From Saccharothrix obliqua (GTDB lineage Bacteria; Actinomycetota; Actinomycetes; Mycobacteriales; Pseudonocardiaceae): DNA of 64,000 bases. The first letter of the stretch is position 1. Each line of letters begins with the position of its first letter. The DNA is taken from positions 310,001 through 374,000 of the forward strand of contig NZ_JAHXGQ010000004.1 in the NCBI RefSeq assembly GCF_019375475.1, given 5' to 3'. Positions 9,186-18,114 of this stretch are shown here, piece after piece. The translations under genes and the position numbers were made by a program. The notes beneath the pieces are model-generated. The model was given only the letters and a program-made list of their open reading frames with translations, did no database searches and was not told where the DNA came from.

Positions 9186-10385
9186 TCACGGTACCGAGGC
9201 CGCCTCGGGTGTGCGGCGCAGCAGCAGCACCGCGCCCAGCCCCAGCACCGCCACCGCCGCGAAGAACCAGAAGCCCCACGGGTACGCGACGCCCGCGGTC
9301 ACCAGCGCGCCGGTGACGAACGGGCCGAGGATCGAGCCGATCCGCCCGACCGCCGAGGTGAAGCCCAGCGCCGTGCCGCGTGCTCGCGCGGGGAACGCCT
9401 GGGTCACGTACCCGAAGATCAGCACCTGCGCGGAGAACACGAACACACCGGTCAGCAGGACCATCACGTTCAGCAGCGCGCTGCTGTCCACGCGCATGCT
9501 CAACGCCGCCAGCAGCACCGCGGACGCGCCGAACCAGAGCACGGCGACCGGCTTGACGCCGAACCGGTCCGCGATCAGGCCCGCCGCCAGCAGGCCGATC
9601 ACCGCGCCGATGTTCAGCATCAGCAACAGGGTGATCGCCGTGGACATCGGGTAACCCGCCGTCCGCATCAGCTGCGGCAGCCAGGTGTTCAACCCGTACA
9701 CCAGCAGCAGCCCCATGAACGACCCGACCCACACCGCGATGCTGGTGCGGCGGTGCCGCGGTCCGAGCAGTTCCCGCGCCGGCATCGGCTCGCTCTCCCG
9801 GGCCGCCGCGAGGAACGCGCCGGACTCCGGCAACCGCCACCACATCAGCGGAACCGCCAGCAACCCGGCGATGCCACCGCCGTAGAACAGCAGGTGCCAG
9901 TTCTCCGCCGCCGCCAGGGCGAGCAACGTCATCAGCACCGCGCCCACGTGGTACCCGGTCATGGTGAGCGTGCTCGCGCTGGCCCGGCGGCGGGCGGGCA
10001 GGCTCTCCGCCATGGTCGCCAGTGCGACCGGCATGCAGGCGCCGAGCCCGAGCCCCGCCAGGAACCTCAGCAGCGCGAACACCGCCACGTTCGGCGACAG
10101 CGGGATCGCGAGCGTGAAGACCGAGAACAGCAGCACGGAGCCGATCAGCAGCCGCCGCCGCCCGAACCGGTCGGTCAGGGGGCTCAGCCCGGCCGCGCCG
10201 ACCGCCACCCCGACCAGGGACAGGGTGGCCACCAGCGTCGCACCGGCCGGAGTGAAGCCCAGGTGGCCGGTCTTGAGCAGGACCGGGATGGTCGCGCCGA
10301 ACGCGACCAGGTCGTAGCCCTCCAGCAGGACGGTCAGCCAGCAGAGCGCGGCCGTCCAGCCGGAGCGGGTTGGAGACGTCGTCAT
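9186..10385 (-). CDS. AAHS-type MFS aromatic-acid transporter
   Basis: The 399-residue protein has about 12 membrane segments. The first contains LLEGYDLVAFGATIPVL, matching the DGxD-type motif of aromatic acid:H+ symporters (PcaK, BenK, MhpT). The cytoplasmic loop LTDRFGRRRLLIG is the MFS signature, and its counterpart in the second half is LIADRFGVKPV. It sits 54 bases behind the benzoylformate decarboxylase gene on the same strand, so uptake of benzoylformate, mandelate or a related aromatic acid is the natural inference. Start ATG 10385 has a clear AAGGAG upstream. Confidence 0.9.
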   Translation of the reverse strand: MTTSPTRSGWTAALCWLTVLLEGYDLVAFGATIPVLLKTGHLGFTPAGATLVATLSLVGVAVGAAGLSPLTDRFGRRRLLIGSVLLFSVFTLAIPLSPNVAVFALLRFLAGLGLGACMPVALATMAESLPARRRASASTLTMTGYHVGAVLMTLLALAAAENWHLLFYGGGIAGLLAVPLMWWRLPESGAFLAAARESEPMPARELLGPRHRRTSIAVWVGSFMGLLLVYGLNTWLPQLMRTAGYPMSTAITLLLMLNIGAVIGLLAAGLIADRFGVKPVAVLWFGASAVLLAALSMRVDSSALLNVMVLLTGVFVFSAQVLIFGYVTQAFPARARGTALGFTSAVGRIGSILGPFVTGALVTAGVAYPWGFWFFAAVAVLGLGAVLLLRRTPEAASVP

Positions 10386-10439
10386 TGCCGTTCTCCTTCC
10401 GGTGGCCGATCGCCTCGGCCGGTGATCGCCCAGCGGGGT

Positions 10440-12002
10440 TTACTCCGGGCTGGTCGGGTAGGTGTCGACCTGGATCAGCTGGAGCCCGCCCACCGCGAGC
10501 CGCGCCCGCAAGGCGGCCTCGTCGGACACGGTGGTGGCGGGCACGCCGTAACCCTCGGCGATGCGGGTGAAGTCCAGGCCGGGGATCTCGGTGCCGGGCA
10601 CGTCGGGCGTGCCCAGCAGCTCGCCGAACCAACGCAGCGCGCCATAGGTGCCGTTGCGCAGGATGACGAACGTGACCGGCACGCCGTAGCGGGCGGCCGA
10701 CCACAACGCGGTGATGCCGTAGTTCGCCGAGCCGTCGCCGACGACGGCCACGACCGGCCGGTCCGGGCGGCCCATCGCCATCCCGACCGCCGCGGGCAGC
10801 CCGAACCCGAGCCCGCCCGCCGCCGGGAAGAAGTACGACCCGCCGCGACGCAGGTCCATCTGCCGCCACCAGGCCGAGTTCGTGGAGGTGGACTCCACCA
10901 CGTAGATCGCGTCGTCGGGCTGGGTGTCGCGCAGGGCCGCGAACACCTGCTCCGGGTGCAGGGCGTGCGGCGCGGTCGCCGGCTCCGGGTTGGGCACGTA
11001 CCCGGGTTCGGTCGGGCGGGGCGCGGTGCGGTCGAGCAACGCCTCCAGCACCACGCCGGGGTCCGCGATGAGCGCGTCGCCCATCGGCGCGCGGGTGGCC
11101 GCGCCGGCGTCGTCGGTGACCTGCACCAGCCGCGTGCCCTCGGGCAGGTACGGGCCGGGCACGTGCTGGTGGTAGCGGAACACCGGCGCGCCCAGCACCA
11201 GCACCAGGTCGTGCCCCTCGAGGGCGGAGGACACCGCGCCGATGCCCGCGGGCAGCACGCCGCGGAACAGCACGTGCCGGTTGGGGAACGGCAGCCGGAA
11301 GGGCGACGGCGCGACCCACGTGGGCACCGACCGGTGCTCCGCGAACGCGACGGCGCGGTCGAACAGGCCGGCCGTGTCGATGTCGCCGCCCAGCACCAGC
11401 GCCGGGTTGCGGGCCTGCTCGAACCGGGCCACCAGCTCGGCCAGCTGCTCCTCGGTCGGCGCGGCGCCCCGGCGGACGCTGCGGTCCAGGACGGTGTCCG
11501 CCTCGACCTCCTGCGCCCAGTCGTCGTAGGGCACGGAGAGGTAGGTGGGACGGCGCTGGACGTCCGCCTCGAACACGGCCTGCGCCACGGCACGCGGCAC
11601 GTCGGACGCCGTGGCGGGCTCACCCGACCACGCCACCAGCGGGCGCATCAGGTTGGTGGCCTCCACGTTGGCGAGCATCGCCTCCAGGCCGATGGCCGAG
11701 CGCACCTGCTGGCCCGCGGTCAGCACCAGCGGCGAGCGCGAGTGCACGGCGTTGGTCAGCGCGCCCATGGCGTTGCCCGAGCCCGCCGCGGCGTGCAGGT
11801 TCACCAGCACCGGGCGGCCGGTGGCCTGCGCGTAGCCGTCGGCCATGCCGACCACCACCCCCTCGTGCAGGCCGAGGACGTACTGGAACGACGGCGGCAG
11901 GTCGGCGAGGAACGGCAGTTCGTTCGAGCCGGGGTTGCCGAAGACGGTCGTGAGTCCGTTGCGCTCCAGGAACTCGTGGACGATGCGGCGGACGGTCGGC
12001 AA
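10440..12002 (-). CDS. mdlC: Benzoylformate decarboxylase (ThDP-dependent)
   Basis: The 520-residue protein follows the Pseudomonas putida enzyme almost without gaps. Catalytic positions match by number: Ser26 in FGNPGSNELPF, Glu47 in LGLHEGVV, His70 in LVNLHAAAG, and the second active-site His in FRYHQ near residue 281. The ThDP/Mg motif runs from GDGSANYG to NGTYGALRWF, with RN where the classic motif has NN. The enzyme converts benzoylformate to benzaldehyde and CO2 in the mandelate pathway. The start is TTG 12002 with GAGGGG upstream. It is followed by its presumed transporter, and a LysR gene diverges from it. No benzaldehyde or mandelate dehydrogenase gene is adjacent. Confidence 0.93.
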   Translation of the reverse strand: MPTVRRIVHEFLERNGLTTVFGNPGSNELPFLADLPPSFQYVLGLHEGVVVGMADGYAQATGRPVLVNLHAAAGSGNAMGALTNAVHSRSPLVLTAGQQVRSAIGLEAMLANVEATNLMRPLVAWSGEPATASDVPRAVAQAVFEADVQRRPTYLSVPYDDWAQEVEADTVLDRSVRRGAAPTEEQLAELVARFEQARNPALVLGGDIDTAGLFDRAVAFAEHRSVPTWVAPSPFRLPFPNRHVLFRGVLPAGIGAVSSALEGHDLVLVLGAPVFRYHQHVPGPYLPEGTRLVQVTDDAGAATRAPMGDALIADPGVVLEALLDRTAPRPTEPGYVPNPEPATAPHALHPEQVFAALRDTQPDDAIYVVESTSTNSAWWRQMDLRRGGSYFFPAAGGLGFGLPAAVGMAMGRPDRPVVAVVGDGSANYGITALWSAARYGVPVTFVILRNGTYGALRWFGELLGTPDVPGTEIPGLDFTRIAEGYGVPATTVSDEAALRARLAVGGLQLIQVDTYPTSPE

Positions 12003-12048
12003 GGTGCTGCCCCTCTCGGTGGTGCGGTCGAGATGACCGAGTGACCCA

Positions 12049-12088
12049 GAACATAAGGAGCCGGCGGACTGTGTTCCAATAAATGTTC
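12049..12088. promoter_or_regulatory. Candidate LysR operator between mdlC and the LysR gene
   Basis: The 115-base divergent region contains GAACAT (12049-12054) and its inverted copy ATGTTC (12083-12088), within an AT-richer stretch. LysR proteins usually bind such dyads between divergently transcribed genes. The site is a guess from position and symmetry only. Confidence 0.35.
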
Positions 12089-12117
12089 AGCGGCAGACAC
12101 ATCGACGGGATCTATAG

Positions 12118-13014
12118 TTGCGTGACTTCGACCTGAACCTGGTGCGCACGTTCGTGCTGCTCTACGAGACGCGCAGCGTCACGGCCACCGCCGAGGCGAT
12201 GCACGTCACGCAGCCGACCATCAGCTACAGCCTGCAAAAGCTGCGCCGCCGGTTCGGCGACGAGTTGTTCCGGCGCGCCAAGGGCGGGCTCGCGCCCACC
12301 ACCACGGCGAGCGCCCTGTACGAACCGCTGCACAACGCGCTCGCCGCCATCGAGGAGGCGGTCAGCGGCGCGCGGCCGTTCGACCCGAGGACCGCGCGCA
12401 CGACGTTCACGCTCGCCCTGTCCGACCTGGGCGAGGTGTCGCTGCTGCCCCGCCTGATGGCCGCGCTGCCGTCCCGCGCGCCGGGTGTCGGGCTCACCGT
12501 GCGACCGCTCGACGTGGTCAACGCGCCCGACCTCCTCGGGCGCGGCGAGGTCGACGCGTTCATCGCGTCACCGCTGTTCGGCACGCCGCGCGTCGCACGC
12601 GTGCCGCTGTTCGCGGAGGGCTACGTGGCGATGGTCGCCGACGACCACCCCCGGTTGCGGGGCGACCACGCGGACCTGGCGGCGCTCGCGGCGGAGCAGC
12701 ACGTCACGGTGTACGGCCCCACCGGGCACGACGGACCGCGCCGCGCGCTGGAGGCCAACGGCCTGGAGCATCGGGTGGTGCTGCGGACGACCCGGTTCGC
12801 GGCGTTGCCGTTCCTGGTGCAGGACAGCGAACTCGTGGCGATGGCGCCCCGGATGGTCGCGGACGCGTTCGCCGCCGACCACCGGCTGCGGTTGCTGGAA
12901 CTGCCGTTCGAGATCGAGCCGGCCCAGGTGTCGGTCTACGCCCGCCACGCCCACGCGCGGAGCCCGGCGCAGGCGTGGCTGGTCGACTTCATGGCGGAGG
13001 TGCTGGCCGAATAG
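12118..13014 (+). CDS. LysR-family transcriptional regulator
   Basis: The 298-residue protein has a typical N-terminal winged helix (DLNLVRTFVLLYETRSVT, MHVTQPTISYSLQKLRRRFGDELF). An effector-binding domain follows, starting near RTTFTLALSDLGEV. It is divergent from mdlC and is presumably the activator of the decarboxylase and transporter genes, responding to an aromatic acid. The start is TTG 12118; MRDFDLNLVRTF is a normal LysR N-terminus and no better in-frame start exists. The gene ends one base before a long hairpin shared with the convergent hydrolase gene. Confidence 0.9.
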   Translation: MRDFDLNLVRTFVLLYETRSVTATAEAMHVTQPTISYSLQKLRRRFGDELFRRAKGGLAPTTTASALYEPLHNALAAIEEAVSGARPFDPRTARTTFTLALSDLGEVSLLPRLMAALPSRAPGVGLTVRPLDVVNAPDLLGRGEVDAFIASPLFGTPRVARVPLFAEGYVAMVADDHPRLRGDHADLAALAAEQHVTVYGPTGHDGPRRALEANGLEHRVVLRTTRFAALPFLVQDSELVAMAPRMVADAFAADHRLRLLELPFEIEPAQVSVYARHAHARSPAQAWLVDFMAEVLAE

Positions 13015-13053
13015 CACTCACGCCGCCGTCCACTGTGGACGGCGGCGTGAGTG
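13015..13053. terminator. Bidirectional hairpin terminator between LysR and hydrolase genes
   Basis: CACTCACGCCGCCGTCCA pairs perfectly over 18 bases with its reverse complement across a 3-base loop. It lies directly after the LysR stop and 14 bases from the end of the convergent hydrolase gene. Confidence 0.85.
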
Positions 13054-13067
13054 TCCATCGAGGATCG

Positions 13068-13799
13068 TCAGACGCCCAGGAACTCGAAGGCCGCCGCGCG
13101 GAACTCGTCGCTCTTCAGCGCGCCGAGGTGGTCACCGGGCACGTGCCGCAGCTCCGCGCCGGCCACGCGCGCCACGACCTGCTCGACGCCCTGCGCCATC
13201 GGGTCGCCCTCGCCCGCCAGGAACAGCGCCGGGACGGCGGGCGCGGTGGCGGCGGGGTCGAACGGCTCGCGGGCCAGGCCCTCGACCAGGCGCAGCAGCG
13301 ATTCGGAGTCCTGGCCCGGCGCGGACACCATGCCGGTGATGATGCCGGTCAGCGGGTCCGCGGGCCGCGGGCCGCCCTGGACGGCGGCACGTGCCGCGGC
13401 GAGGTCCACCGCGCCGAACGGCTCCATCGGGCTGAGACCGCCGAGCACGAGGCGGCGCACCGGGAGGTAGCCGCCCGCGGCGAGGTCCCACGCGAGGCGG
13501 GCGCCGAGCGAGTAGCCGATCACGTCGACCTCGCCCGCGCCGACGCCGTCCGCCATGCGCCGCAACACGTTCGCGGTGGTGACCTCGTCCGCGGAGCCGA
13601 CGGCCGGCCCGCCCGCGTGGCCGGGCAGGTGCACGACGACCGCTTCGCGGCCGGCCGCGGCCAGCGGGGCCGCCCAGCGCTCGGCGGGCCAGTCCGCGGC
13701 CCCGTCGGCGGCGAATCCGTGGATGAGCACGACCGGCGGGCCGGTGACCTCGGTGGTGGGTTGGGTGCGGGTGGCCGGCAGCGCGGCGACACTGGTCAT
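13068..13799 (-). CDS. Alpha/beta-hydrolase fold protein
   Basis: The 243-residue protein shows the fold's landmarks: the oxyanion region VVLIHGFAADG near residue 25, the nucleophile elbow GYSLGARLAW (Ser in GxSxG), an acid in LFLAGEGDPM and the C-terminal His in HVPGDHLGALKS. It should hydrolyse an ester, thioester or lactone. It is the last gene of the importer-TetR transcript, but it also has its own copy of the regulon operator, overlapping the start codon. A TACGCT hexamer at -12 to -7 and the absence of a ribosome-binding site suggest a leaderless transcript. The frame continues upstream into the TetR gene's shadow and was not used. Confidence 0.87.
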   Translation of the reverse strand: MTSVAALPATRTQPTTEVTGPPVVLIHGFAADGAADWPAERWAAPLAAAGREAVVVHLPGHAGGPAVGSADEVTTANVLRRMADGVGAGEVDVIGYSLGARLAWDLAAGGYLPVRRLVLGGLSPMEPFGAVDLAAARAAVQGGPRPADPLTGIITGMVSAPGQDSESLLRLVEGLAREPFDPAATAPAVPALFLAGEGDPMAQGVEQVVARVAGAELRHVPGDHLGALKSDEFRAAAFEFLGV

Positions 13800-13817
13800 T
13801 CTACGAGCGTAGACGAA
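13796..13817. promoter_or_regulatory. Putative TetR operator, copy 1 (hydrolase promoter)
   Basis: The site matches 17 of 22 positions of the inverted repeat formed by TTAGTCTACGT and its complement ACGTAGACTAA. Its centre reads TCTACG-AG-CGTAGA. It overlaps the hydrolase start codon and lies between that gene and the TetR gene. Confidence 0.6.
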
Positions 13818-13840
13818 AACGCCCGGACGGGTCCAGGCGC

Positions 13841-14419
13841 TCAGCCCACCACGCGCCGCATGAACTCCGCGATGTACGCGCGGTACCGGTCGGTCAGCTC
13901 GCCCACCGGGTGCATCAGGCTCGCCACGTTGGCCCCGATGGTCACCGAGATGACCTCGTCCGCGAGCACGCCGACGACGGGCGGTTCGAGCCGCGAGGCG
14001 GCGGCGATCCGCCTCGTCAGCTCGGCCCGCCACGTCGTCAGCAGGTCGCGGTAGCGCCGCGCCAGGTCGGGGTTCGCGACCGAGCGCTCCCACAGCACCA
14101 GCAGCACGCGCGCGGACGCGATCTGGTGCGGTTCCAGCGGCATCGCACCCTCGACGAACCCGTGCAACGCCTCCACCGGGCTCGCGCCCGGGTCCAACTC
14201 GGACATCCGCCGCGCGGTCTCCGCCAGGACGCTCTCGAACGTCGCGGCGATGATCTCGTCCTTGCTGGCGAAGTAGTGCTTGAGCGCGCCGTTGGCGAAA
14301 CCGGCGGCGGTGACGATGCTGCGCATGGTCGCCGCTTCGAAGCCGCCCTCGGCGATCAGCTTCTTGGCGACCTCCACGATCTCCCGCCGCCGCTGGTCGT
14401 GGTCGATGACCTTCGGCAT
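13841..14419 (-). CDS. TetR-family transcriptional regulator of the cluster
   Basis: The 192-residue protein has the TetR DNA-binding domain in residues 10-56 (RREIVEVAKKLIAEGGFEAA, TAAGFANGALKHYFASKDEI). An all-helical C-terminal ligand domain follows, of the BetI/TetR_C type. It lies 19 bases behind the second ABC ATPase gene and should be co-transcribed with the importer. Five promoter regions in this block carry one shared 22-bp dyad, and this is the only DNA-binding regulator inside the block. I infer that it binds these sites, including the one before the importer operon, so it would control its own synthesis. The ligand is unknown, probably the imported compound or a metabolite of it. 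Confidence 0.92.
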   Translation of the reverse strand: MPKVIDHDQRRREIVEVAKKLIAEGGFEAATMRSIVTAAGFANGALKHYFASKDEIIAATFESVLAETARRMSELDPGASPVEALHGFVEGAMPLEPHQIASARVLLVLWERSVANPDLARRYRDLLTTWRAELTRRIAAASRLEPPVVGVLADEVISVTIGANVASLMHPVGELTDRYRAYIAEFMRRVVG

Positions 14420-14438
14420 GGTCAGCGCCCGCGCGACG

Positions 14439-15278
14439 TCACGCCGAGTCCCGGAGACCGAGCCAGGTGGCCCGGCGTTCGGCCTGGCGCACGGGATCCG
14501 CGACCGGTGCGGCCAGCAGCAGCCGCCGGGTGTACGGGTGCTCCGGGTCGTCGGTGACCTTGGTGGTGTCGCCGTCCTCCACGATCTCGCCCTGGTACAT
14601 CACCGAGACCCGGTGGCAGATCCGCCGCACGACGCCGAGGTCGTGCGAGACGAACAGGTACGAGACACCGGTGTCCCGCTGCAAGTCGATGAACAGGTCG
14701 AGGATCGTGGACTGGGTGGTCAGGTCCAGCGCGCTCACCGGCTCGTCGCACACGATCAGCCGCGGCCGGCGGACCAGCGCCCGCGCGATCGCGATCCGCT
14801 GCCGCTGACCGCCGGAGAACTCGCTCGGGTACCGGTGCACGGCGTCGCTGGGCAGCCGCACGTGGTCCAGCATCTCGGCGACCACCGCGCGTGCCTTCTC
14901 CCGCGACGTCCCGGTGACCTCCAGGGGTTCGGCCAGGACCTCGCCGACCGTCATCGTGGGGTCCAGCGAGCCGTACGGGTCCTGGAACACGACCTGGATG
15001 TCGTTGGCCAGCCGACGCCGCGCCGCGCCCTTCACGTGCGTGATGTCCTGGCCGTCGAACGAGATCCGCCCCGACGTCACCGCGGCGAGCCCGAGCACGG
15101 CCTTGCCCAGCGTCGACTTGCCGGAACCGCTCTCGCCCACCAGACCCACGCACTCACCCGCGCCGACCGAGATCGACACGCCCTTGAGCGCGCGCAGCCG
15201 GAGCTTGCGGTGGATGCGGTAGTCGACCACCAGGTCCTCCACCGCGAGCAGCGGCTCGGCTCCCCCGGGCGCGTTCAT
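14439..15278 (-). CDS. Peptide/nickel-type ABC transporter ATPase (OppF/DppF class)
   Basis: The 279-residue protein has Walker A GESGSGKST, Q-loop VFQDPYGSLDP, signature FSGGQRQR, Walker B LIVCDEPVSALD and H-loop VSHDLG. The C-terminal HPYTRRLLLAAPV stretch is typical of the oligopeptide-transporter ATPases. It powers uptake together with the ATPase half of the fused protein encoded just upstream. Its ATG 15278 overlaps the stop of that gene (ATGA), so the two are translationally coupled. Confidence 0.93.
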   Translation of the reverse strand: MNAPGGAEPLLAVEDLVVDYRIHRKLRLRALKGVSISVGAGECVGLVGESGSGKSTLGKAVLGLAAVTSGRISFDGQDITHVKGAARRRLANDIQVVFQDPYGSLDPTMTVGEVLAEPLEVTGTSREKARAVVAEMLDHVRLPSDAVHRYPSEFSGGQRQRIAIARALVRRPRLIVCDEPVSALDLTTQSTILDLFIDLQRDTGVSYLFVSHDLGVVRRICHRVSVMYQGEIVEDGDTTKVTDDPEHPYTRRLLLAAPVADPVRQAERRATWLGLRDSA

Positions 15279-17116
15279 CGTGCACCGTCCTTCTCGCCCA
15301 CCCGGTCGAGCGCGGCGGGCGATTCCCGCGACCACGCCTCGTCCAGTTCCTGCCTGCTCTCGGTGTCGTCCAGCGACGCGCTGATCAGCTCGGCCGTGTA
15401 CGGGTCCTCCGGGTTGCGGAAGATCCGCTCCACCGGGCCCGTCTCGACGATCCGGCCGTCCTTCATGACCACGACCCGGTCGCAGATGTCCGCGACCACG
15501 CCGAAGTTGTGCGTCACGATCACCAGCGCCATGCCGTACTCCCGCTGCAACTCCCGCAGCAGTTCCAGCACCTCCGCCTGCACCGTGACGTCCAGCGCGG
15601 TCGTCGGCTCGTCGGCGACCAGCAGCGGCGGTCGCCCGGCCACCGCGCCCGCGATGAGCACGCGCTGCGCCATGCCGCCCGAGATCTGGTGCGGGTACGA
15701 CACCAGGACCCGGTCGGGGTCGGTGATCCCGACCTGCACCAGGACCTCCCGCGCCCGCTCGCGCGCCGCGGCCTTCGACATGCCGTGCACGTGCCGCAGC
15801 GGTTCGACCAGCTGGTGCCCGATGGTGTAGCAGGGGTCCAGGTTGGTCATCGGCTCCTGCGGCACGTAGCCGATCGACCGGCCGAGCAGCGCCGCGCGCT
15901 CGCCCGGCGACAGGCGGCCGACCTCGCGCCCGCCGACCCAGATGCCGTCCGCGACCGCGGTGCCGCCGGACGGCAGGAGGTTGAGCACGGAGAAGATGGT
16001 CTGCGTCTTGCCGGAACCGGACTCGCCGACGATGCCCAGCACCTCGCCGGGCGCGGCGTCCAGCGACACACCGCGGACCACTTCCTTCACGCCGTTCGAC
16101 ACGGCGTAGCCGACGCGCAGGTTGTCCACGCGCAGGGCGCAGTCCTCCGCGTCGTGCGCGTGCGACCCGCTCGCCACCCGCTCCGCCAGGTCGCCCGGCG
16201 CGGGCGCGGCCAGCGATTCCCGCACCCGCGACCGGTCACGCCGGGTCGGCTGCTCGGACCGGACGCTGACCAGGTCCGCCAGGGTGGACCCGATGAACGC
16301 CAGCGCGGCGATCGTGAGCCCGAGGGCGATCGACGGCCACAGCAGGATCAGCGGGTAGTTCAGCATGTTCTGGAAGCCGTCGTTCATCATCTGGCCCCAG
16401 CTCGGCGTGGACGCCGAACCGATGCCGAGGAACTGGAGGCCCGCCTGCATACCGATGGCGATACCCGCGGTCAACGCGGTCTGCACGACGATCGGGGCGT
16501 AGACCGCGCGCAGCATGTGCGTGCGCAGGATGCGGCCGTTGGTCACGCCCGCGACGCGCGCGGCGTCGATGTACGGCTCCTTGCGGACCGACAACGCCCG
16601 CGCCCGCGTGATCCGGTAGTAGCCGGGCGCCAGGAAGATGCCCAGCGCCACCATGAGGACCACGAACGACTGCCCGGTGCCGGCGGCGACCACCAGCAGC
16701 ACGATCATGCCGGGAACGGACTGGAGGGCGTCGCTGATCCACGAGCACACGCGGTCGGTGGCACCGCCGAAGTAACCGGCGGACACGCCCGCCGGCACAC
16801 CCAGCAGCAGACCGGCGGCACAGGTGATCACCGCGCCGAACAACGTCGTCTGCGCGCCGTAGAGCAGGCGGCTGAGGATGTCGCGGCCGGCGGAGTCGCC
16901 GCCCAGCAGGTGGCCGTCGCCCGGTGTGGCGTGGGTCAGCTTGAAGTCGACGAGGTTCGGGTCGAACGGCGCGAGCCACGGCGCGAGCACCGCGACCGCG
17001 ACGACGACCAGCAGCACGGCGAGGGCGACCACGCCGAGCGGGCGGCGCAGGTAGCGCCGCCACAACGAGATGCGCTTGACGGGCGCCAGGGTGGTGGGGA
17101 ACGGAGCTGTGGTCAT
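15275..17116 (-). CDS. Fused ABC permease-ATPase (DppC-DppD type)
   Basis: The 613-residue protein joins two subunits that are usually separate. Residues about 1-300 are a DppC-like permease: a first membrane segment after RRPLGVVALAVLL, then GGDSAGRDILSRLLYG, and the EAA-like loop KEPYIDAARVAGVTNGRI. After a charged linker, residues about 340-600 are a DppD-like ATPase: Walker A GESGSGKT, VPQEPMTNLDP, signature ISGGMAQR, Walker B LLVADEPTTALD and H-loop VTHNFG. Start ATG 17116 overlaps the upstream permease stop, and the gene overlaps the next ATPase gene in the same way. Such fusions are known in actinobacteria. The import substrate is unknown. Confidence 0.93.
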   Translation of the reverse strand: MTTAPFPTTLAPVKRISLWRRYLRRPLGVVALAVLLVVVAVAVLAPWLAPFDPNLVDFKLTHATPGDGHLLGGDSAGRDILSRLLYGAQTTLFGAVITCAAGLLLGVPAGVSAGYFGGATDRVCSWISDALQSVPGMIVLLVVAAGTGQSFVVLMVALGIFLAPGYYRITRARALSVRKEPYIDAARVAGVTNGRILRTHMLRAVYAPIVVQTALTAGIAIGMQAGLQFLGIGSASTPSWGQMMNDGFQNMLNYPLILLWPSIALGLTIAALAFIGSTLADLVSVRSEQPTRRDRSRVRESLAAPAPGDLAERVASGSHAHDAEDCALRVDNLRVGYAVSNGVKEVVRGVSLDAAPGEVLGIVGESGSGKTQTIFSVLNLLPSGGTAVADGIWVGGREVGRLSPGERAALLGRSIGYVPQEPMTNLDPCYTIGHQLVEPLRHVHGMSKAAARERAREVLVQVGITDPDRVLVSYPHQISGGMAQRVLIAGAVAGRPPLLVADEPTTALDVTVQAEVLELLRELQREYGMALVIVTHNFGVVADICDRVVVMKDGRIVETGPVERIFRNPEDPYTAELISASLDDTESRQELDEAWSRESPAALDRVGEKDGAR

Positions 17117-18054
17117 CGCTCGCGCACCTTCGGGTTGACCCACCCGAGCACGAGGTCGAGCAGGAAGTTGACGATGACGACGAACACCACGGTGACCGCG
17201 GTCAGCCCGAGCAGCACGGGGATGTCGCCGATCTGCGAGGCCGACTGGGTCAGGCTGCCGATGCCGGGCAGGTTGAACACGATCTCGACGACGATCGCGC
17301 CGCCGAGCAGACCCACGAACAGCAGCGCGAGCACGGTCAGCGCGGCGGGCGAGGCGTTGCGCAGCACGTGCGCGGTGACGCGCCTGCCGGACAGCCCGCG
17401 GGCGCGCAGCGTGCGCACGAAGTCCTGGTTGGCCACCTGGAGGAAGCCGTTGCGCAGCTGTTCGGCGACCATGACGATCGCGCCCAGCGCCAACGACACC
17501 GACGGCAGCGTGATCGACTGGATCCAGCCGCCGAAGGAGTGCTCCGGTGACACGTAACCGACGGCGGGGAACCACTTCAGCTCGATGCCGAACCACATGA
17601 CCAGCACGAGGCTGACCCAGAAACCGGGCAGCGCGAACAGGACCACGGACGCGAGCTTCAGGCTCCGGTCCAGCAGGCCGCCGGGCCGCAGGCCGCACGC
17701 GATGCCCACGCCCACGCCGATGATGGCGGCGAGCAGCGTCGCGAAGACCACGATGGACAACGTGACCGGGACGCGCAGCGCGATCTGGTCGTTGACCGAC
17801 TGGAAGTTGCGCCACGAGGAGCCGAAGTCGCCCGTCGCGGCGCTGGAGAACCAGTTCCAGAACTGGACGAGCAGCGGCTGGTCGTAGCCGATCTTGGTGC
17901 GCAGCGCGGCCTGCTGGGCCGCCGTCGCGCTGTTGCCGAGCAGGCCGGGTGTCGGGTCCCCGACCGCCACGTGCGCGAGGAAGTACGTGCCGCTGGTGAC
18001 GACCACGAGCAGCAGGATCCCCGACAGCAGGCGTTTCGCGATGAAGGAAAGCAA
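17113..18054 (-). CDS. ABC importer permease (DppB type)
   Basis: The 313-residue inner-membrane protein starts with the family's usual first segment (FIAKRLLSGILLLVVVTSG). It contains GDFGSSWRNFQSV, a loop typical of DppB/OppB, and the conserved FVRTLRARGLSGRRV loop that contacts the ATPase. It forms the translocation pore with the permease half of the fused protein. The start is TTG 18054, preceded by GAGGAG. A strong hairpin lies between it and the binding-protein gene. Confidence 0.93.
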   Translation of the reverse strand: MLSFIAKRLLSGILLLVVVTSGTYFLAHVAVGDPTPGLLGNSATAAQQAALRTKIGYDQPLLVQFWNWFSSAATGDFGSSWRNFQSVNDQIALRVPVTLSIVVFATLLAAIIGVGVGIACGLRPGGLLDRSLKLASVVLFALPGFWVSLVLVMWFGIELKWFPAVGYVSPEHSFGGWIQSITLPSVSLALGAIVMVAEQLRNGFLQVANQDFVRTLRARGLSGRRVTAHVLRNASPAALTVLALLFVGLLGGAIVVEIVFNLPGIGSLTQSASQIGDIPVLLGLTAVTVVFVVIVNFLLDLVLGWVNPKVRER

Positions 18055-18067
18055 TGTCGGCTCCTCA

Positions 18068-18102
18068 CCGGCAGGCCCGTCCGGTGTGGACGGACCTGCC
18101 GG
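18068..18102. promoter_or_regulatory. Intercistronic hairpin after the binding-protein gene
   Basis: CCGGCAGG and CCGTCC pair with GGACGG and CCTGCCGG around a 5-base loop, with one C/A mismatch inside the stem. It lies between the binding-protein stop and the permease start. Such hairpins often protect or partly terminate the upstream message, so that more binding protein than permease is made. Confidence 0.65.
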
Positions 18103-18114
18103 AGCACGGGCGCG

